From positions 6,005,503-6,069,502 of the forward strand of contig JAPTYO010000018.1 in the NCBI GenBank assembly GCA_036873135.1: DNA of 64,000 nucleotides. Direction: 5' to 3'. Made by a program: the position numbers and the translations under genes. Each line of letters begins with the position of its first letter. The stretch's first letter is position 1. Below the pieces are notes generated by a model. The model made no database searches. It saw only the letters and a list, made by a program, of their open reading frames with translations, and was not told the DNA's origin. This DNA comes from Clarkia xantiana subsp. parviflora. Its lineage: Eukaryota > Streptophyta > Magnoliopsida > Myrtales > Onagraceae. Shown here one piece after another: positions 11,491-22,784 of this stretch.

Positions 11491-12807
11491 ATGTCTGGTA
11501 AGGAAACACTCTTCGTTGTTTGTTTGTCCCCTTCTTTTTAATTTTTTCCAGAATCCCACTGTATTTTCTTGCCCTGGTTGCTTTTCAGACAGCGGTTCCA
11601 GCTCCGAGGGGAGAAAACCCTTTAAATTTGACTATGCTCCAAATGAAATTTCCACCACTGCTTATGATGCAGCTCTCCGAGAGGGTTGCATCACCATCAC
11701 CTGGGAACCTCGTTTCCCTTATCCTCGGCATCGTCCCTCGAGTGACCCTGAGGTTACTCGTCCCCAGAAAGGGGACGTATTTGTCTCAACGGGACAAATA
11801 TCAGCGGGGATCAGGTTCCCCTTCTGCGGTAACCTGGTCGAGCTGTGCCAACACTACCAAACACACCCTACTACCTTCTCTCCTCATGCCATCCGCATCT
11901 GGAACGCCTTTCAAGTCCTCTGTCTCTGACAGAAGTGGGTCTACAGCCTCCAGCTTTTCCGGACTTTCTACGGGCTGAAATGCAACGAGGCGGGGGTTTG
12001 CGCCTTCCACCCTCGGATGCCCAAATGGAGTAAGCAACAGCTTGCCCGGCACGGTTGGACCAGTGACACCTGGAAGGTGGTCAAGGGTCGGGGACTCTTG
12101 ATTGATACGGGGTCTGACAACAGTAGCTGGAAGAGGAGCTACTTCTTCATCCAACATTCTTCTATTCCTTGGCCTCGGTGGGAGGTGGCAGCAGACCCTC
12201 CGCCTGCTTTCCACTCCTATGCTGATGAGGACTTCGAGACTCTTCAATTGATCCAGCTTTATCGTTGGGGGGAGTCTTACACTCCTCTCAATGCTAACTC
12301 TCTGGTGGAGCGGGACCTGGTGCACACCGGGGTCCGACTCCTCAGTATTGTCTCTGGGGGGCAGTCGTGGATCGGCTGACCCAGGAGAAGAAGGCCGCCG
12401 AGGACCAGCTGGTCCTCGAGAAGAAGGCTCTGGAGGAGCTGATCGCGGGGTTCCCGGCACGGCTGGCCGAAGCGGAGGCCAAGGGTCGGGAGGACTATCG
12501 AAGGTCGGAGGGCTTCCAAGCTGACGCCATGAAGTTCTTTGGCGCAGAGGTGGAGAACACTCTCTTCAACGCCGTTGAGGAGCTCCACCTGGAGTACGGG
12601 GACGCCATCAACTTCGACAAGTCTCCTTCCCTCGCTCCCTTTGCGAAGAAGTACTTTGCTCTTTCCGAGGAGAGTGATGGGGGGAGTACCCCCGTAATTG
12701 TTGAAGACGCCTCTGAGCTTCCAAGTGCGGACGCCCCGACGGCCAATCCTCCCGAAGCCAATCCTGTGGACCCCTCTGCTGCTGCTGCTGACAAGGACCA
12801 AGCTTGA
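11491..12807 (+). pseudogene. Antisense ORF (aORF) of the Tat-type gypsy element
   Basis: This gene lies on the strand opposite to the integrase, between integrase and 3' LTR, as the extra antisense ORF of Grande/Ogre/Tat elements does; its function is unknown. A 91-bp GT..AG intron (11498-11588) links ATGTCTG to the second exon. Exon 2 contains FVSTGQISAGIRFPFC and is homologous to the aORF at 6447-7998. The frame is broken by TGA at 11927-11929, resumes in the same frame (LQLFRTFYGLK, then a WKRSYFF region) to about 12379, and the C-terminal coiled-coil-like, acidic tail (12367-12807) is in another frame. So there is one nonsense codon and one frameshift or deletion. Confidence 0.65.
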
Positions 12808-12929
12808 ATGCTTTTATCTTTCAGAGTCCTTGTATTTTCTTCTTTTGTGTCGTCGTCGGGCCATCGAGCCCTTTATCAATATTAGACTCCTTTAATTCCG
12901 ATGTCTTGTTGTCTTTCGTCTTTCCCGAC

Positions 12930-13665
12930 TATTTAACAACTCGCACCACTTAAGGCGACTTAGCATCGAGTGCATCACTTAAGACGACTTAGTTCTTTAG
13001 CAGTCGAAACTTCGATACTTACGAATTTCTCATACGTCCTTCCCGACGATTAATAACTTGCACCACTTAAGGCGACTTAATATCGGGTGCATCACTTAAG
13101 ACGACTTTATTCGTTACTTAGGATAAACCTAAAGATCGCGCACCACTTAAGGCGACTTAATCCCACGCATCCCTTAAGACGACTTTTGAATACTTAGAAT
13201 AAATCTAAGTATTGTGCACCACTTAAGGCGGCTTTCATCGTGCACCGCTGAAGGCGACTTTCATCGTGCACCACTGAAGGCGACTTTCATCGTGCACAAC
13301 TGAAGGCGACTTTCATCGTGCACCGCTGAAGGCGACTTTCATCGTGCACCACTGAAGGCGACTTTCATCGTGCACCACTGAAGGCGACTTTCATCGTGCA
13401 CCACTGAAGGCGACTTTCATCGTGCACCACTGAAGGCGACTTTTATCGTGCACCACTGAAGGCGACTTTTACACTTAGCATAAATCTAAGGACAAATCTT
13501 ATTTGGAAGCGACCTCTTTATTAATTGGCATAAGATAAGCTTACATCGAATTAAACGATAAACAGCATACACCACTTAAGGCGATTTTACATCGGGCACC
13601 ACTTAAGGCGACTTTATCGGGCACCACTTAAGGCGACTTTCTCTGGCACCACTTAAGGCGACTTT
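12930..13665. repeat. Tandem repeat field, 26-bp core array
   Basis: At 13235-13470 about ten near-identical 26-bp units carry CACCACTGAAGGCGACTT. More diverged relatives (CACCACTTAAGGCGACTT) are spread over 12940-13230 and 13565-13665. The field lies between the ends of the convergent aORF and integrase genes. Short tandem arrays in this place are a known trait of Tat-type gypsy elements. Confidence 0.9.
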
Positions 13666-13667
13666 CT

Positions 13668-15068
13668 TCAAGCATGGTGTTTCTTCAAGTGTTCGCCACT
13701 GAAGGAATGCTTTAACGGTCTGCCATCGAGGTCTTCCAACTTGTATGCGTTCGGAGCTGGCATCCCCACGACCTTATAAGGTCCTTCCCATTTTGGTGAC
13801 ATCTTGTTGATTCGATCCAAAAGGGTGAACTCGTTGCGACGCCAAACCAGCTCCCCGACGAAGAACTGTCGGGACTTCACTCGCCGATTATAGTACCTGG
13901 CCGTCGCTAAGCGTATCCGTGCTTGGACTTCATCGGCTTCCCGCCTTTTCTCTTCAAGTAGGTCCAAGTCCAGACGTCTTACTTCATCGTTCGTTAGGGG
14001 TTCGTAATATCTCATCCGATGGGATGCCACAGCTACCTCCACAGGAGCGACAGCTTCCGTGCCATAAACAAGGCCAAACGGAGTCTCCCCTGTTGATCGT
14101 TTGGGTGTCGATCTAACAGCCCAAAGTACATTTTCCAGTTCGTTCAGCCATTTGCCCTTCAAAGCATAGACCCTCTTCTTCAGGCCATCCATCACGTTTT
14201 TGTTGGCTGACTCCACCTGGCCATTAGTCTGAGCATGGCGTACGGAGGCGGTCCGATGCTCGACGTTCAGTTCTTCCAGATACTCCCTCACCTGAGAGCC
14301 GTTAAAAGGTGGGCCGTTGTCGCTGATCACCACCTTAGGAATCCCATATCTGGACACGATGTGGGTTTGGAGGAACTTGACGATCTGGTTCCCCGTTGTT
14401 CTGGCCAATGCCTTCGCCTCTATCCATTTCGAAAAATAATCGATAGCTACAAGTAAATACTTACATTGTCCTTGTGCTTGTGGAAGAGGTCCCACCAAGT
14501 CGATGCCCCACTGTGCGAAGGGCCAAGCGCTCTTGATGGGCGTCAAGTTAGCAGCCGGAGCCACGATACTCGGGGCGTACCTCTGGCACGCGTCGCATGA
14601 TCGGACCAACGCCGTTGCTTCTTTATTCATCGTGGGCCAATAGTAGCCCAAGTTCAACACCTTCCTCAAAATGGATCGGGCCCCTTCGTGACAAGCCACG
14701 ATCCCTTCATGCATTTCCTTCAAGATTCGGTTGGTGTCGGGTTCTGCTACACACTTTAGGTACGGAGTCGAGAACCAGCCCTTCTTGTACAGCTGATTGT
14801 CCAGCATCACATAATTGGACGCGATCCGACATATCCTGTCTGCTGCTACCTTATCCTCGGGGACTGCCCCCGTAGTCAGGTACGCGACTATCGGGGTCAT
14901 CCAAGTGGGCTCCTCCTCCGATTTTGCTTCAATGGTGCACACCTGCGTGGGGTCAATGTTTGACAGGATCACCTTCTCCAGGAAGTGCACCTTCCGATTT
15001 TCTTCTAAGGGTGCCCCCAGGGCAAATTTGCTCAAGGCGTCTGCCTCTATGTTCTTCTCCCTCGGGAT
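13668..15068 (-). pseudogene. Ty3/gypsy integrase (pol 3' end), truncated upstream
   Basis: The frame is open from the break at 15068 (REKNIEADALSKFA, the RNase H/integrase connection). From the Met at 15035 it gives 455 residues. The zinc-binding H-H-C-C is visible (H109, H116, C147, C150), then the DDE catalytic triad D179, D239, E275 (35 residues between the last two), and a C-terminal GPY-type module (SPKWEGPYKVVG). Integrase joins the retrotransposon DNA to the chromosome. The catalytic part looks intact; RT, protease, gag and the 5' LTR are missing because the element is cut at 15068. Confidence 0.9.
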
Positions 15069-15106
15069 CTATCTCTATATGTTTCGTTCTTTCATGGAAA
15101 ACGGAT
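15069..15106. other. 38-bp filler patch copied from copia element 4
   Basis: These 38 bases, starting ATCTATCTCTATATGTTTCG, are identical to 17659-17696 inside the RNase H region of the copia element 2.6 kb to the right, in the same orientation. They sit exactly where the gypsy element breaks off. This looks like templated filler from repair of a double-strand break. Confidence 0.75.
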
Positions 15107-16028
15107 CTATCTCCATTATGGATGCTCTTAGAAAGCTCTATATGTTTAATTCGTAAAATAGAATATTATGATAAAGAGTTATGATTTTTTTTCCCTATAA
15201 TAATAATATTATAAAAAAAAAAGTTGATAATATGATTACTCACAAAATATATTTAAAAATTTTATTGTTTCTTTATATAGTAATAATAGTAATTTTTTTA
15301 ACAATATACACTTTAGACCGAAAAACTATAGCTTACTAGATAAAAAATATTAAATTTATAATCTATAATAGTATATTAATTTGGTTTTTGATTATTTATC
15401 TGGCTGACATTTGGTTGTTTTGCCAAGTCAAACATTTCCTAATTTAATTGAAAACGCTTCATAGACTGCCACGTAAACAAAATATATATATAATAATAAA
15501 TAATATGTTATGTTATATAAAAGTAATATATATAAAATAATAAACAATATATATCGTGCCAACACGTAAATGATAAAATATTAATCCTGACTATTTATAT
15601 TTCAAAGAATCGTGCAGGGTTTGAAACCAATATATCTGATTTTTATATATGTTTTTTTTTTTTAAGTTTAATAGATTTTTCTGATACAAAAAATCAAATA
15701 TTTACTATATCTATATACATTAAATTTAATTTTCGCAAGAGAGAAAACTGATAAGATTAATACCTACTGTCTACTATATTATATTAATTCGGCATCGAAA
15801 GCTTTCTGGCTGCCACGTGTGCAGTTTGCCCAGTCAGTTTTTCCTAATTTAGTTGGTATTTAATTGGAGCTCTGTAAATTCAGACATAAAATATTGATAG
15901 TTTGTAAATTATGAAAAAAATTATCTCCTATTTTAGTCTTTACGCAAAAAAAGAAACTAATAATTAAAAGTTTTATTTTAAATAGAAAATTTGTACTTGG
16001 CTGCGGAATACCATAAGCCGTAAGCAAA

Positions 16029-16072
<44 letters not shown>

Positions 16073-16211
16073 ATATAATAAATAATATTCTACGGTTTCA
16101 ATATAATCACAGCCATCGGTTTTAATTTTAGTATGATAATAATATATATATATATAATAAAATCATGTGTATATAAAGAGCCATTAACGTTAGTATTCCT
16201 TAAGTTGTAGT

Positions 16212-16265
<54 letters not shown>

Positions 16266-17101
16266 TCCTCCTGCTATGTATTGTCCATGGTACCACCACC
16301 AATACAACTCCTCAACTGAATCTATGTCATCAGTCATCACCACTAATCAGGGACGGAGCCATTTTTATAATACGTGACATATTGTCCCTCATTTTTTTTT
16401 ACTAATTTTTGCTCTGTATATATATAATATATATAGAGATACATATATAAAAGGTATAATACAATGACAATTGGATCAAAGCAGTGTGATTCAGTCCTCT
16501 TTCTCATTTTTTTTTCTTTTTCATCCGATTCTTTTCTTACACTAGATCCCACTGCCAACTCCTCCCTCTATATATATATATATATAGTTGCAAAAAATAC
16601 ATTTTTTTAATAATGCACTATAATGATTGAAAAAAAAAAATCTATTAATTAGGCTTGCTATATATTTATAATCATATGTACTTCAACTATTATACTATCT
16701 ATCTATATTTCCTCTAATCTATCCTTGTTCCAATTCTTTAAATAAAAAAAATATTATGTGTTTGATTTATTTGAATTAATTAATCATTTTAATAGTAACG
16801 ATTTGATGTAATTAAATTACTAATTTTGTAAAATATTGCTTATACAAAAATTATTATTTTAAAATGTCCCTCATTATATATTTCTTGACTCCGCCCATGC
16901 CACTAATCTATCTAAGTTAAGCCAATTACTCCCCGTCGTATTTAGTTTGTTTAAACATGGATAAGAAGGTGAATCAACTTTATATTAAAATTTATAATTA
17001 CACAGCACTTATATGTAATTTTATTTTCTGTGAATCTATTCTTTTAGTGGCTAATTATTGTTCATCTACATCTTGGAACTCTTTAGCTCAAGAAACTCCG
17101 C
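15107..17101. other. AT-rich spacer with (AT)n microsatellites
   Basis: No coding frame was found. Long (AT)n runs lie at about 16037-16068 and 16214-16261. Two diverged direct repeats are visible at about 15360-15460 and 15770-15860 (ATTTGG..TGCC..GTCA...TTTCCTAATTTA), of unknown nature. Confidence 0.6.
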
Positions 17102-17106
17102 TTATT

Positions 17107-17447
17107 TCATAAAACTAGTGATCTAAGCAAACCCTAGAAAGCAGAAAAAGGAGAATGTCACACAGAGACTTGCGGATCATCGAGTTAGGTTCCTTCATTT
17201 GGCTAACTCTCACCTTATATACTAAAGGAAACCCGAGTAAACTCAGGTTTAACCTCACAGTTTTACAAATGAAGGAACTGGTCCACATAGAAATAAAACA
17301 ATACAAACCAGAGGACAAATAATAACAAATCAGTCCTCAATGAATACCAAAACAAACAATATTAAAGTAAAACACTCCAGGTTGGTTGCTGTAGCCAATT
17401 AGACCCTCAGGAGCTTCAGGATTGCAATATAACCCCCCATTTTCACA
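17107..17447 (-). repeat. 3' LTR of copia element 4
   Basis: On the minus strand it starts TGTGAAAATGGGG and ends TTTTATGA, so the 3' end is GA and not CA. A TATA box (TATATAAGG, minus strand) lies near 17214-17223. It is flanked by TTATT on the outside and by the polypurine tract GAGGGGGAG (17448-17456) on the inside. Confidence 0.95.
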
Positions 17448-17454
17448 CTCCCCC

Positions 17455-18528
17455 TCAATCCTGAAGTACTTCATCACTGGGCATCTCCCCCTTCACTTGA
17501 GAGCCTTCAAATACATTCTTCATTCCAAGCTTACTCACCAAATAGTGATGTTGCTTGACATGCAACGGTTTTGTAAAGATATCTGCAACCTGCTCACCAG
17601 TTTTCACATATACAGCCTGCAAAGTCCCATCAACAATTCTATCCCTGACCATATGACAATCTATCTCTATATGTTTCGTTCTTTCATGGAAAACGGGATT
17701 AGTGGCAATTTGTATGGCTGACTTGCTATCACAATATAACACAACAGGATTTTTATGCTCAAAACCCAACTCAGACAGAACAGCTCTTAACCAAATGATT
17801 TCACACAAAGTAACTATCATACTCCTATATTCTGCTTCAGCAGAAGAACAAGAGACAGTTTCCTGCTTTTTCACTTTCCAAGATATTAAAGATTCCCCTA
17901 ACTTGATACAATAACCAGATAAAGATTTTCTAGTTTCCACACACCTTCCCCAGTCAGAGTCACAGTAGGCTATCAACTCAGGAAAAGAGACAGCAGATAA
18001 AAGAATACCTTTACCTGGTTCTGCCTTAACATATCTTACTACCCTGAGGGCAGCTTCATAGTGGGACTTCTTTGGATTCTGCAAAAACTGACTCAATTGT
18101 TGCACAGAATAGGAAATATCAGGTCTGGTCATTCCTAAATACAGCAGTCTCCCTATCAGCCTTCTATAACTGCTAGCATCATCTAGGACAGGGTCATCTT
18201 TGTTCAAACCCAAAAAATCATCATACACTTTGCTAGTGAGTTTGAGATTAACCTCCATAGGTGAATCAGCAGGTTTAGAACTAGATAACCCTACTTCAGA
18301 TATTAATTCAAGAGCATACTTTCTCTGACTAAGCACAATACCCTTTTCAGATCTTAAAAGCTCAATCCCAAGAAAATATTTCAATTCTCCTACATCCTTC
18401 ATGCGAAAATTGGTTTTGAGCACATGTTTCAGATCAGCAATTAACACAGAGCTATTGCCAGATATGAGTAAATCATCAACATATACCAGCAAAACCACAA
18501 TTTGATCATTAACACGTTTTGTAAACAT
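17455..18528 (-). pseudogene. Copia element 4: RT C-terminal half and RNase H
   Basis: The 357-residue frame holds the RT catalytic box [11 protein letters not shown] near its start, then RNase H (YCDSDWGRC, SSAEAEYRSM, YCDSKSAIQI, HERTKHIE) and ends 8 bases from the 3' LTR. The initial Met is not a real start: the frame is the continuation of 18441-19160 after a frameshift near 18530-18545. Together the two pieces cover the full RT. Confidence 0.92.
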
Positions 18529-19160
18529 GGAATAATCAAGTTTGATTGTACATAACCAGAATCAACAAGAGCATAAGTAAGCTTAACATTCCACTGTCTA
18601 GATGCTTGCTTAAGACCATATAAAGATTTGCGTAATCTACACACTACCCCCCCTTGATTACCAAATCCCTCAGGCACAGACATATAAACTTCCTCATCAA
18701 GGTCACCTTGCAAAAAAGCATTGTGTACATCCATTTGAAATAAAGGCCAATTCTGAATGGAAGTTAAGGCAAGAACAAGTCTAACAGTATTCATTTTGGC
18801 AACAGGGCTAAAGGTCTCATAATAGTCAATTCCATACTTTTGGTTATAACCCTTAGCTACTAATCTAGCCTTGTATCTTTCTAAGCTACCATCAGAATTG
18901 AACTTAAGCTTATAAACCCACTTACATCCTATGACAGACTTACCAACAGGCAATGGGACCAAATCCCATGTATGATTGGATTCCAATGCTTTCATCTCTT
19001 CTTGCATAGCAGAAACCCATTCTGGATCTTTACATGCTTCTGAATAACACCTGGGTTCTGCAATCTCAGAAATGGATGTCAGAAAACTGAAATACTTCTG
19101 TGATATATCATTATAGCCAACAGAATGTGAAATAGGATATTGAACATTGTTGGTGGTCAT
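18441..19160 (-). pseudogene. Copia element 4: integrase/RT linker and RT N-terminal half
   Basis: This frame actually begins upstream of its first Met: [14 protein letters not shown], the usual linker before copia RT, reads in frame to about 19205. It contains the RT fingers and palm blocks ([44 protein letters not shown]). It leaves frame near 18540, just before the YVDD box, and the catalytic half lies in 17455-18528. Confidence 0.9.
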
Positions 19161-19189
19161 GTCATAGTCTGCTTGCCAAATTGGAGGTT

Positions 19190-20386
19190 TTATAGGCCTA
19201 CCTGCAAGGGATTTTGAGTAATAACAGTAGGAACAATGATCTCACCATCAGAATTCTTTGCAGAATCATCATGTGGTTCATGTAAGATAGTGGGATCCTC
19301 AACAGGTGAATCAATAATCTCAGACCTATCTAACATAACATCATGGTCATCACTGATTTCTAAGGGTAGAACATCTTCTATGGGGTCTGGTTGCTTTAAA
19401 AAAATGGGCACATGACTAGGTTTCTGTGATTCAAAAGGAAAAATATGTTCATAAAACTTTACATCACGACTCACAAATATAGTCTTATTTTTGAGATTAT
19501 AAAGTCTATACCCCTTTTGAGTCTCAGAATATCCTAGCATAACACATGGAATTCCTTTAGATGCAAATTTATCTGTGCTCACAAGATTTTTTGCAAAACA
19601 AAAGCATCCAAAGACCCTCAGATGTTCTACCTTAGGTTTCTTTCCTGTGAGAACCTCTATTGGACACCTTCCATTCAAAACAGATGTGGGAAGCAGATTT
19701 ATCAGATAACGGGCAGTTAAAACACAGTGTCCCCAAAATTTATCAGGTATGGAAGCCTGTAATTTTATAGCTCTTGCAACTTCTAACAAATGCCTATGTT
19801 TTCTTTCTACCCTACCATTTTGCTGAGGGGTATAAGAGCAACTGCTCTGATGAATAATCCCTTTATTCTCAAATAAGGATTTCATATGATCATTGATAAA
19901 TTCACCACCATTATCAGTTCTGAAAACTTTGATCAACCTTTTAAACTGGGTGGAAATCATGGTGATGAAGTTCCTTATGAGAATAACCACATCAGATTTA
20001 TATTGCATCAAAAAAACCCAAGTTGTACGAGAAAAGTCATCAACTAGAGTCAAAAAATATCTTTTATTATCATTTGTGGCAGCATGGTAGGGTCCCCATA
20101 CATCAGCATGCATAAGATCAAAAACAGAATCTGCTCTATTACTAGACAGAGGGAAAGGGAGTCTAGTGATTTTGGCTAAGGGACAAATGGAACAGTCAAT
20201 AATCCCAGGAGTCTTATTCCTAATACAATGCAGGTGATCAATATTTTGCAAGGTAGTAATAGGAGCATGCCCAAATCTTCTATGCCAAAGAACAGATTTA
20301 TCATCACTACAACTAACAAGAGCAGTGTTCTTTATTCCTATAGAATCAGACTTGAGAAAGTACAATCCCACTTCAGCTTTACACAC
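19190..20386 (-). pseudogene. Copia element 4: pre-integrase zinc domain and integrase
   Basis: The 398-residue frame has the HHCC zinc-binding module (H35, H40, C65, C68) and the catalytic D95, D158, E194, with 35 residues between the last two. Integrase inserts the element DNA into the genome. It is separated from gag-protease by a 1-base type frameshift near 20375 and from the RT linker by another near 19205. The catalytic residues are all present. Confidence 0.92.
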
Positions 20387-21912
20387 AGCAAGACCTTCCC
20401 ATTTGAGAGGTCCTGTATGATGACAAAATTTGGATAAAAAATAGAACAGCAGTTCAGTTCCTGAGTAAGTTTTGAAATGGAAATGAGATTGAACTTGAAG
20501 TCTGGAATGTACAAAACATTATGTAAAACATGCTTCTCAGAAATTCTAAGATCTCCTATAGCAACAACAGCAGTATGGCAACCATTTGGTAATTGAACAC
20601 TAGAATCAGTAACTTTCCTAACATTATGCAAAAGGTCACAGTTATTGCTCATATGATTAGAAGCACCAGTGTCAAAAATCCAATTAGCATGCTCATGAAT
20701 CATAGTAGTGAAAGAAGTGATACCTGCAGCATTCACATGTCCCTCAGCTGAAGTGGTAGTAGTAGAGGCAGGACCTCCACTACTGCCTAACTTCTGCAGA
20801 AGTCGATCAAATTGCTCATTGGTGATAGTAATGCTACCTTGAACAGAGCTACCAACAGAATTGGCTGTATTCACAGCAAAAACATCAGAAGATTCACCAG
20901 AGGAAGAGTTTGCAATGTTTCCTTTAACATTGCCTCCTTTTCCTCTTAGAGCATCTCTATACTTGAAACAATTGTCTTTGCAGTGTCCCTTTTTCTTACA
21001 GTAATCGCATCCCTTAGAGTAACACCTATCAGTGGTGTGTCCTTTTTTGTGGCAAAAGTCACACTCTACATTAGCATTCCTCTTAGGTTTGTCAGAATTA
21101 GGGACAATAGCAGAGAATGGCACTTGGTTTGCAATTATGGTAGAGGAAATGTCCATTTGACTCTCCTCTTGAGCAAGCATATTATAAGCTTGGTTTAAGG
21201 AGGGCAAAGGTGTCCAGAGAAGAAGGCTACTGCGCACATTGGCAAAATTCTCGTTTAAACCCATCAGGAATTGGAAAAGTCGCTCATTATCTTTGTGCTG
21301 GACATGTTTTTTGAAAAGATCTCCATCAATATGGGGTAAAGAGCATGCAGTATCATATTCAGTCCAAAGATTCCTGAGCTTTGTGAAGAAAACTGAAATA
21401 GAATCCAATCCTTGTATAGCAGTAGTGATCTCTCTGTGAAGTTGATAGATCCTAGATCCACTAACTTTATCAAATCGTTCTTTCAGCTCTTGCCAGGCCA
21501 AGAAGGCACTATCAGAATACATGATACCGACTGCAAGGTCTTTGGATATCGAGTTCAAAATCCAACCGAGAACAACAATACTGCAGGTATCCCAAATCTC
21601 TTGCAGTTCGGGCTCAAAAGATTCGCGTAAGAAAGTGCCAGTTATAAAACCTAGCTTAGTTTTCACTTTCAAGAACATTTGCATAGCGCGACTCCACATC
21701 GGATAATCCTCGGTACCAGTAAGGTGGTGAGAAATCACAGTTTGTCCAAGATTATCCGACGAGTGTAGGTAAAGCGGGTAATAGGCAACAATCGAAGTCA
21801 TAGGGTCAGATTTCTTTACCTCCTTACCTAATCCGCTTGATTCTGGTGTCTTGCCAGTGTCGATAATCTCAGTCGAGTCTGTCTTCGAATCGCCTTCCAT
21901 TGCTGATAACAC
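20338..21912 (-). pseudogene. Copia element 4: gag and protease
   Basis: The 524-residue frame starts 175 bp inside the primer binding site. It has a UBN2-like gag (residues about 55-260), two consecutive CCHC zinc knuckles (C284-C287-H292-C297 and C302-C305-H310-C315) and the protease active site DTGA at D414. Gag forms the virus-like particle; the knuckles bind RNA. The frame is intact to residue 505 or so, then shifts and ends in an out-of-frame tail. Two knuckles in a row are less common than one in copia gag. Confidence 0.92.
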
Positions 21913-22086
21913 AATCGCGAGGGAGAGAATAGGTCGAGAATCGAAGCGTCAGACGATTCGCGAAAGACAGAATCGCGAAGGAGATGAAACGTCGCACTGC
22001 ACCTTTGAACCGAACGGGAAGAAATTGAAGATCTACGGAGAAACAGAGATCAGAATCGCATCACAGACCTCACACCATGGAAACTT

Positions 22087-22099
22087 GGCTCTGATACCA
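22087..22099 (-). promoter_or_regulatory. Primer binding site of copia element 4
   Basis: On the minus strand TGGTATCAGAGCC follows the 5' LTR directly with no spacer. It is the standard tRNA-iMet primer site of plant copia elements, and it decides where the LTR ends. Confidence 0.93.
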
Positions 22100-22439
22100 T
22101 CATAAAACTAGTGATCTAAGCAAACCCTAGAAAGCAGAAAAATGAGAATGTCACACAGAGACTTGCAGATCATCGAGTTAGGTTCCTTCATTTGGCTAAC
22201 TCTCACCTTATATACTAAAGGAAACCCGAGTAAACTCAGGTTTAACCTCACAGTTTTACAAATGAAGGAACTGGTCCACATAGAAATAAAACAATACAAC
22301 CAGAGGACAAATAATAACAAATCAGTCCTCAATGAATACCAAAACAAACAATATTAAAGTAAAACACTCCAGGTTGGTTGCTGTAGCCAATTAGACCCTC
22401 AGGAGCTTCAGGATTGCAATATAACCCCCCATTTTCACA
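22100..22439 (-). repeat. 5' LTR of copia element 4
   Basis: The 340-bp LTR differs from the 3' copy at three places: T/G and A/G substitutions and one missing A. Its outer flank is TTATT. Confidence 0.95.
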
Positions 22440-22444
22440 TTATT

Positions 22445-22784
22445 TTCTTCAGCAATAAATATCTTTGGTAAGTTCTCACTCTATTTGTTGTTTGCGGTAC
22501 TTCTCTGTTTCATCTTAACATACTTATTTGCCTTCAACACATTCATGACCTCTATTTAATAACAGTCTATCTGGGGTTCATGTTCATAACGTCATTAGTG
22601 CGATGTGCCAATACAATCTCTCCGTGGAGAATATAGCCTAAAGGTATACTCATTATTGAAATTTGTTATTATTTCTTTTTAGTTTAATTTAAACAAAAAA
22701 ATAAAAATGTTATTATTCGTTAATTTTTTTTTTATTCTAGAAGGATGTGTCGGATTATTGCAATGTACAATTAAAAAAAAGTAA
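22445..22784. other. Unassigned spacer
   Basis: This is AT-rich sequence to the right of copia element 4. I see no gene or structured repeat in it. Confidence 0.5.

Larger units (their letters stand above)
17107..22439 (-). mobile_element. Structurally complete Ty1/copia element 4 (TSD TTATT)
   Basis: The 5,333-bp element is bounded by LTRs of 341 and 340 bp and flanked by TTATT (17102-17106, 22440-22444). The primer binding site TGGTATCAGAGCC touches the 5' LTR and a polypurine tract touches the 3' LTR. The LTRs differ by two substitutions and a 1-base indel, so insertion was recent. The polyprotein runs in the order gag-protease-integrase-RT-RNase H on the minus strand but is broken by three frameshifts. 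Confidence 0.95.

Noticed and set aside
13235..13470. 26-bp repeats as a CRISPR-like or satellite seed.
   Set aside because: Direct head-to-tail repeats with no spacers, in the usual repeat-bearing 3' region of a Tat-type gypsy element.
16347..16900. Possible MITE: GGGACGGAGCCA at the left and TTGACTCCGCCC at the right look like imperfect inverted ends.
   Set aside because: Only about 8 of 11 bases match, no TSD is visible and the interior is microsatellite-like.
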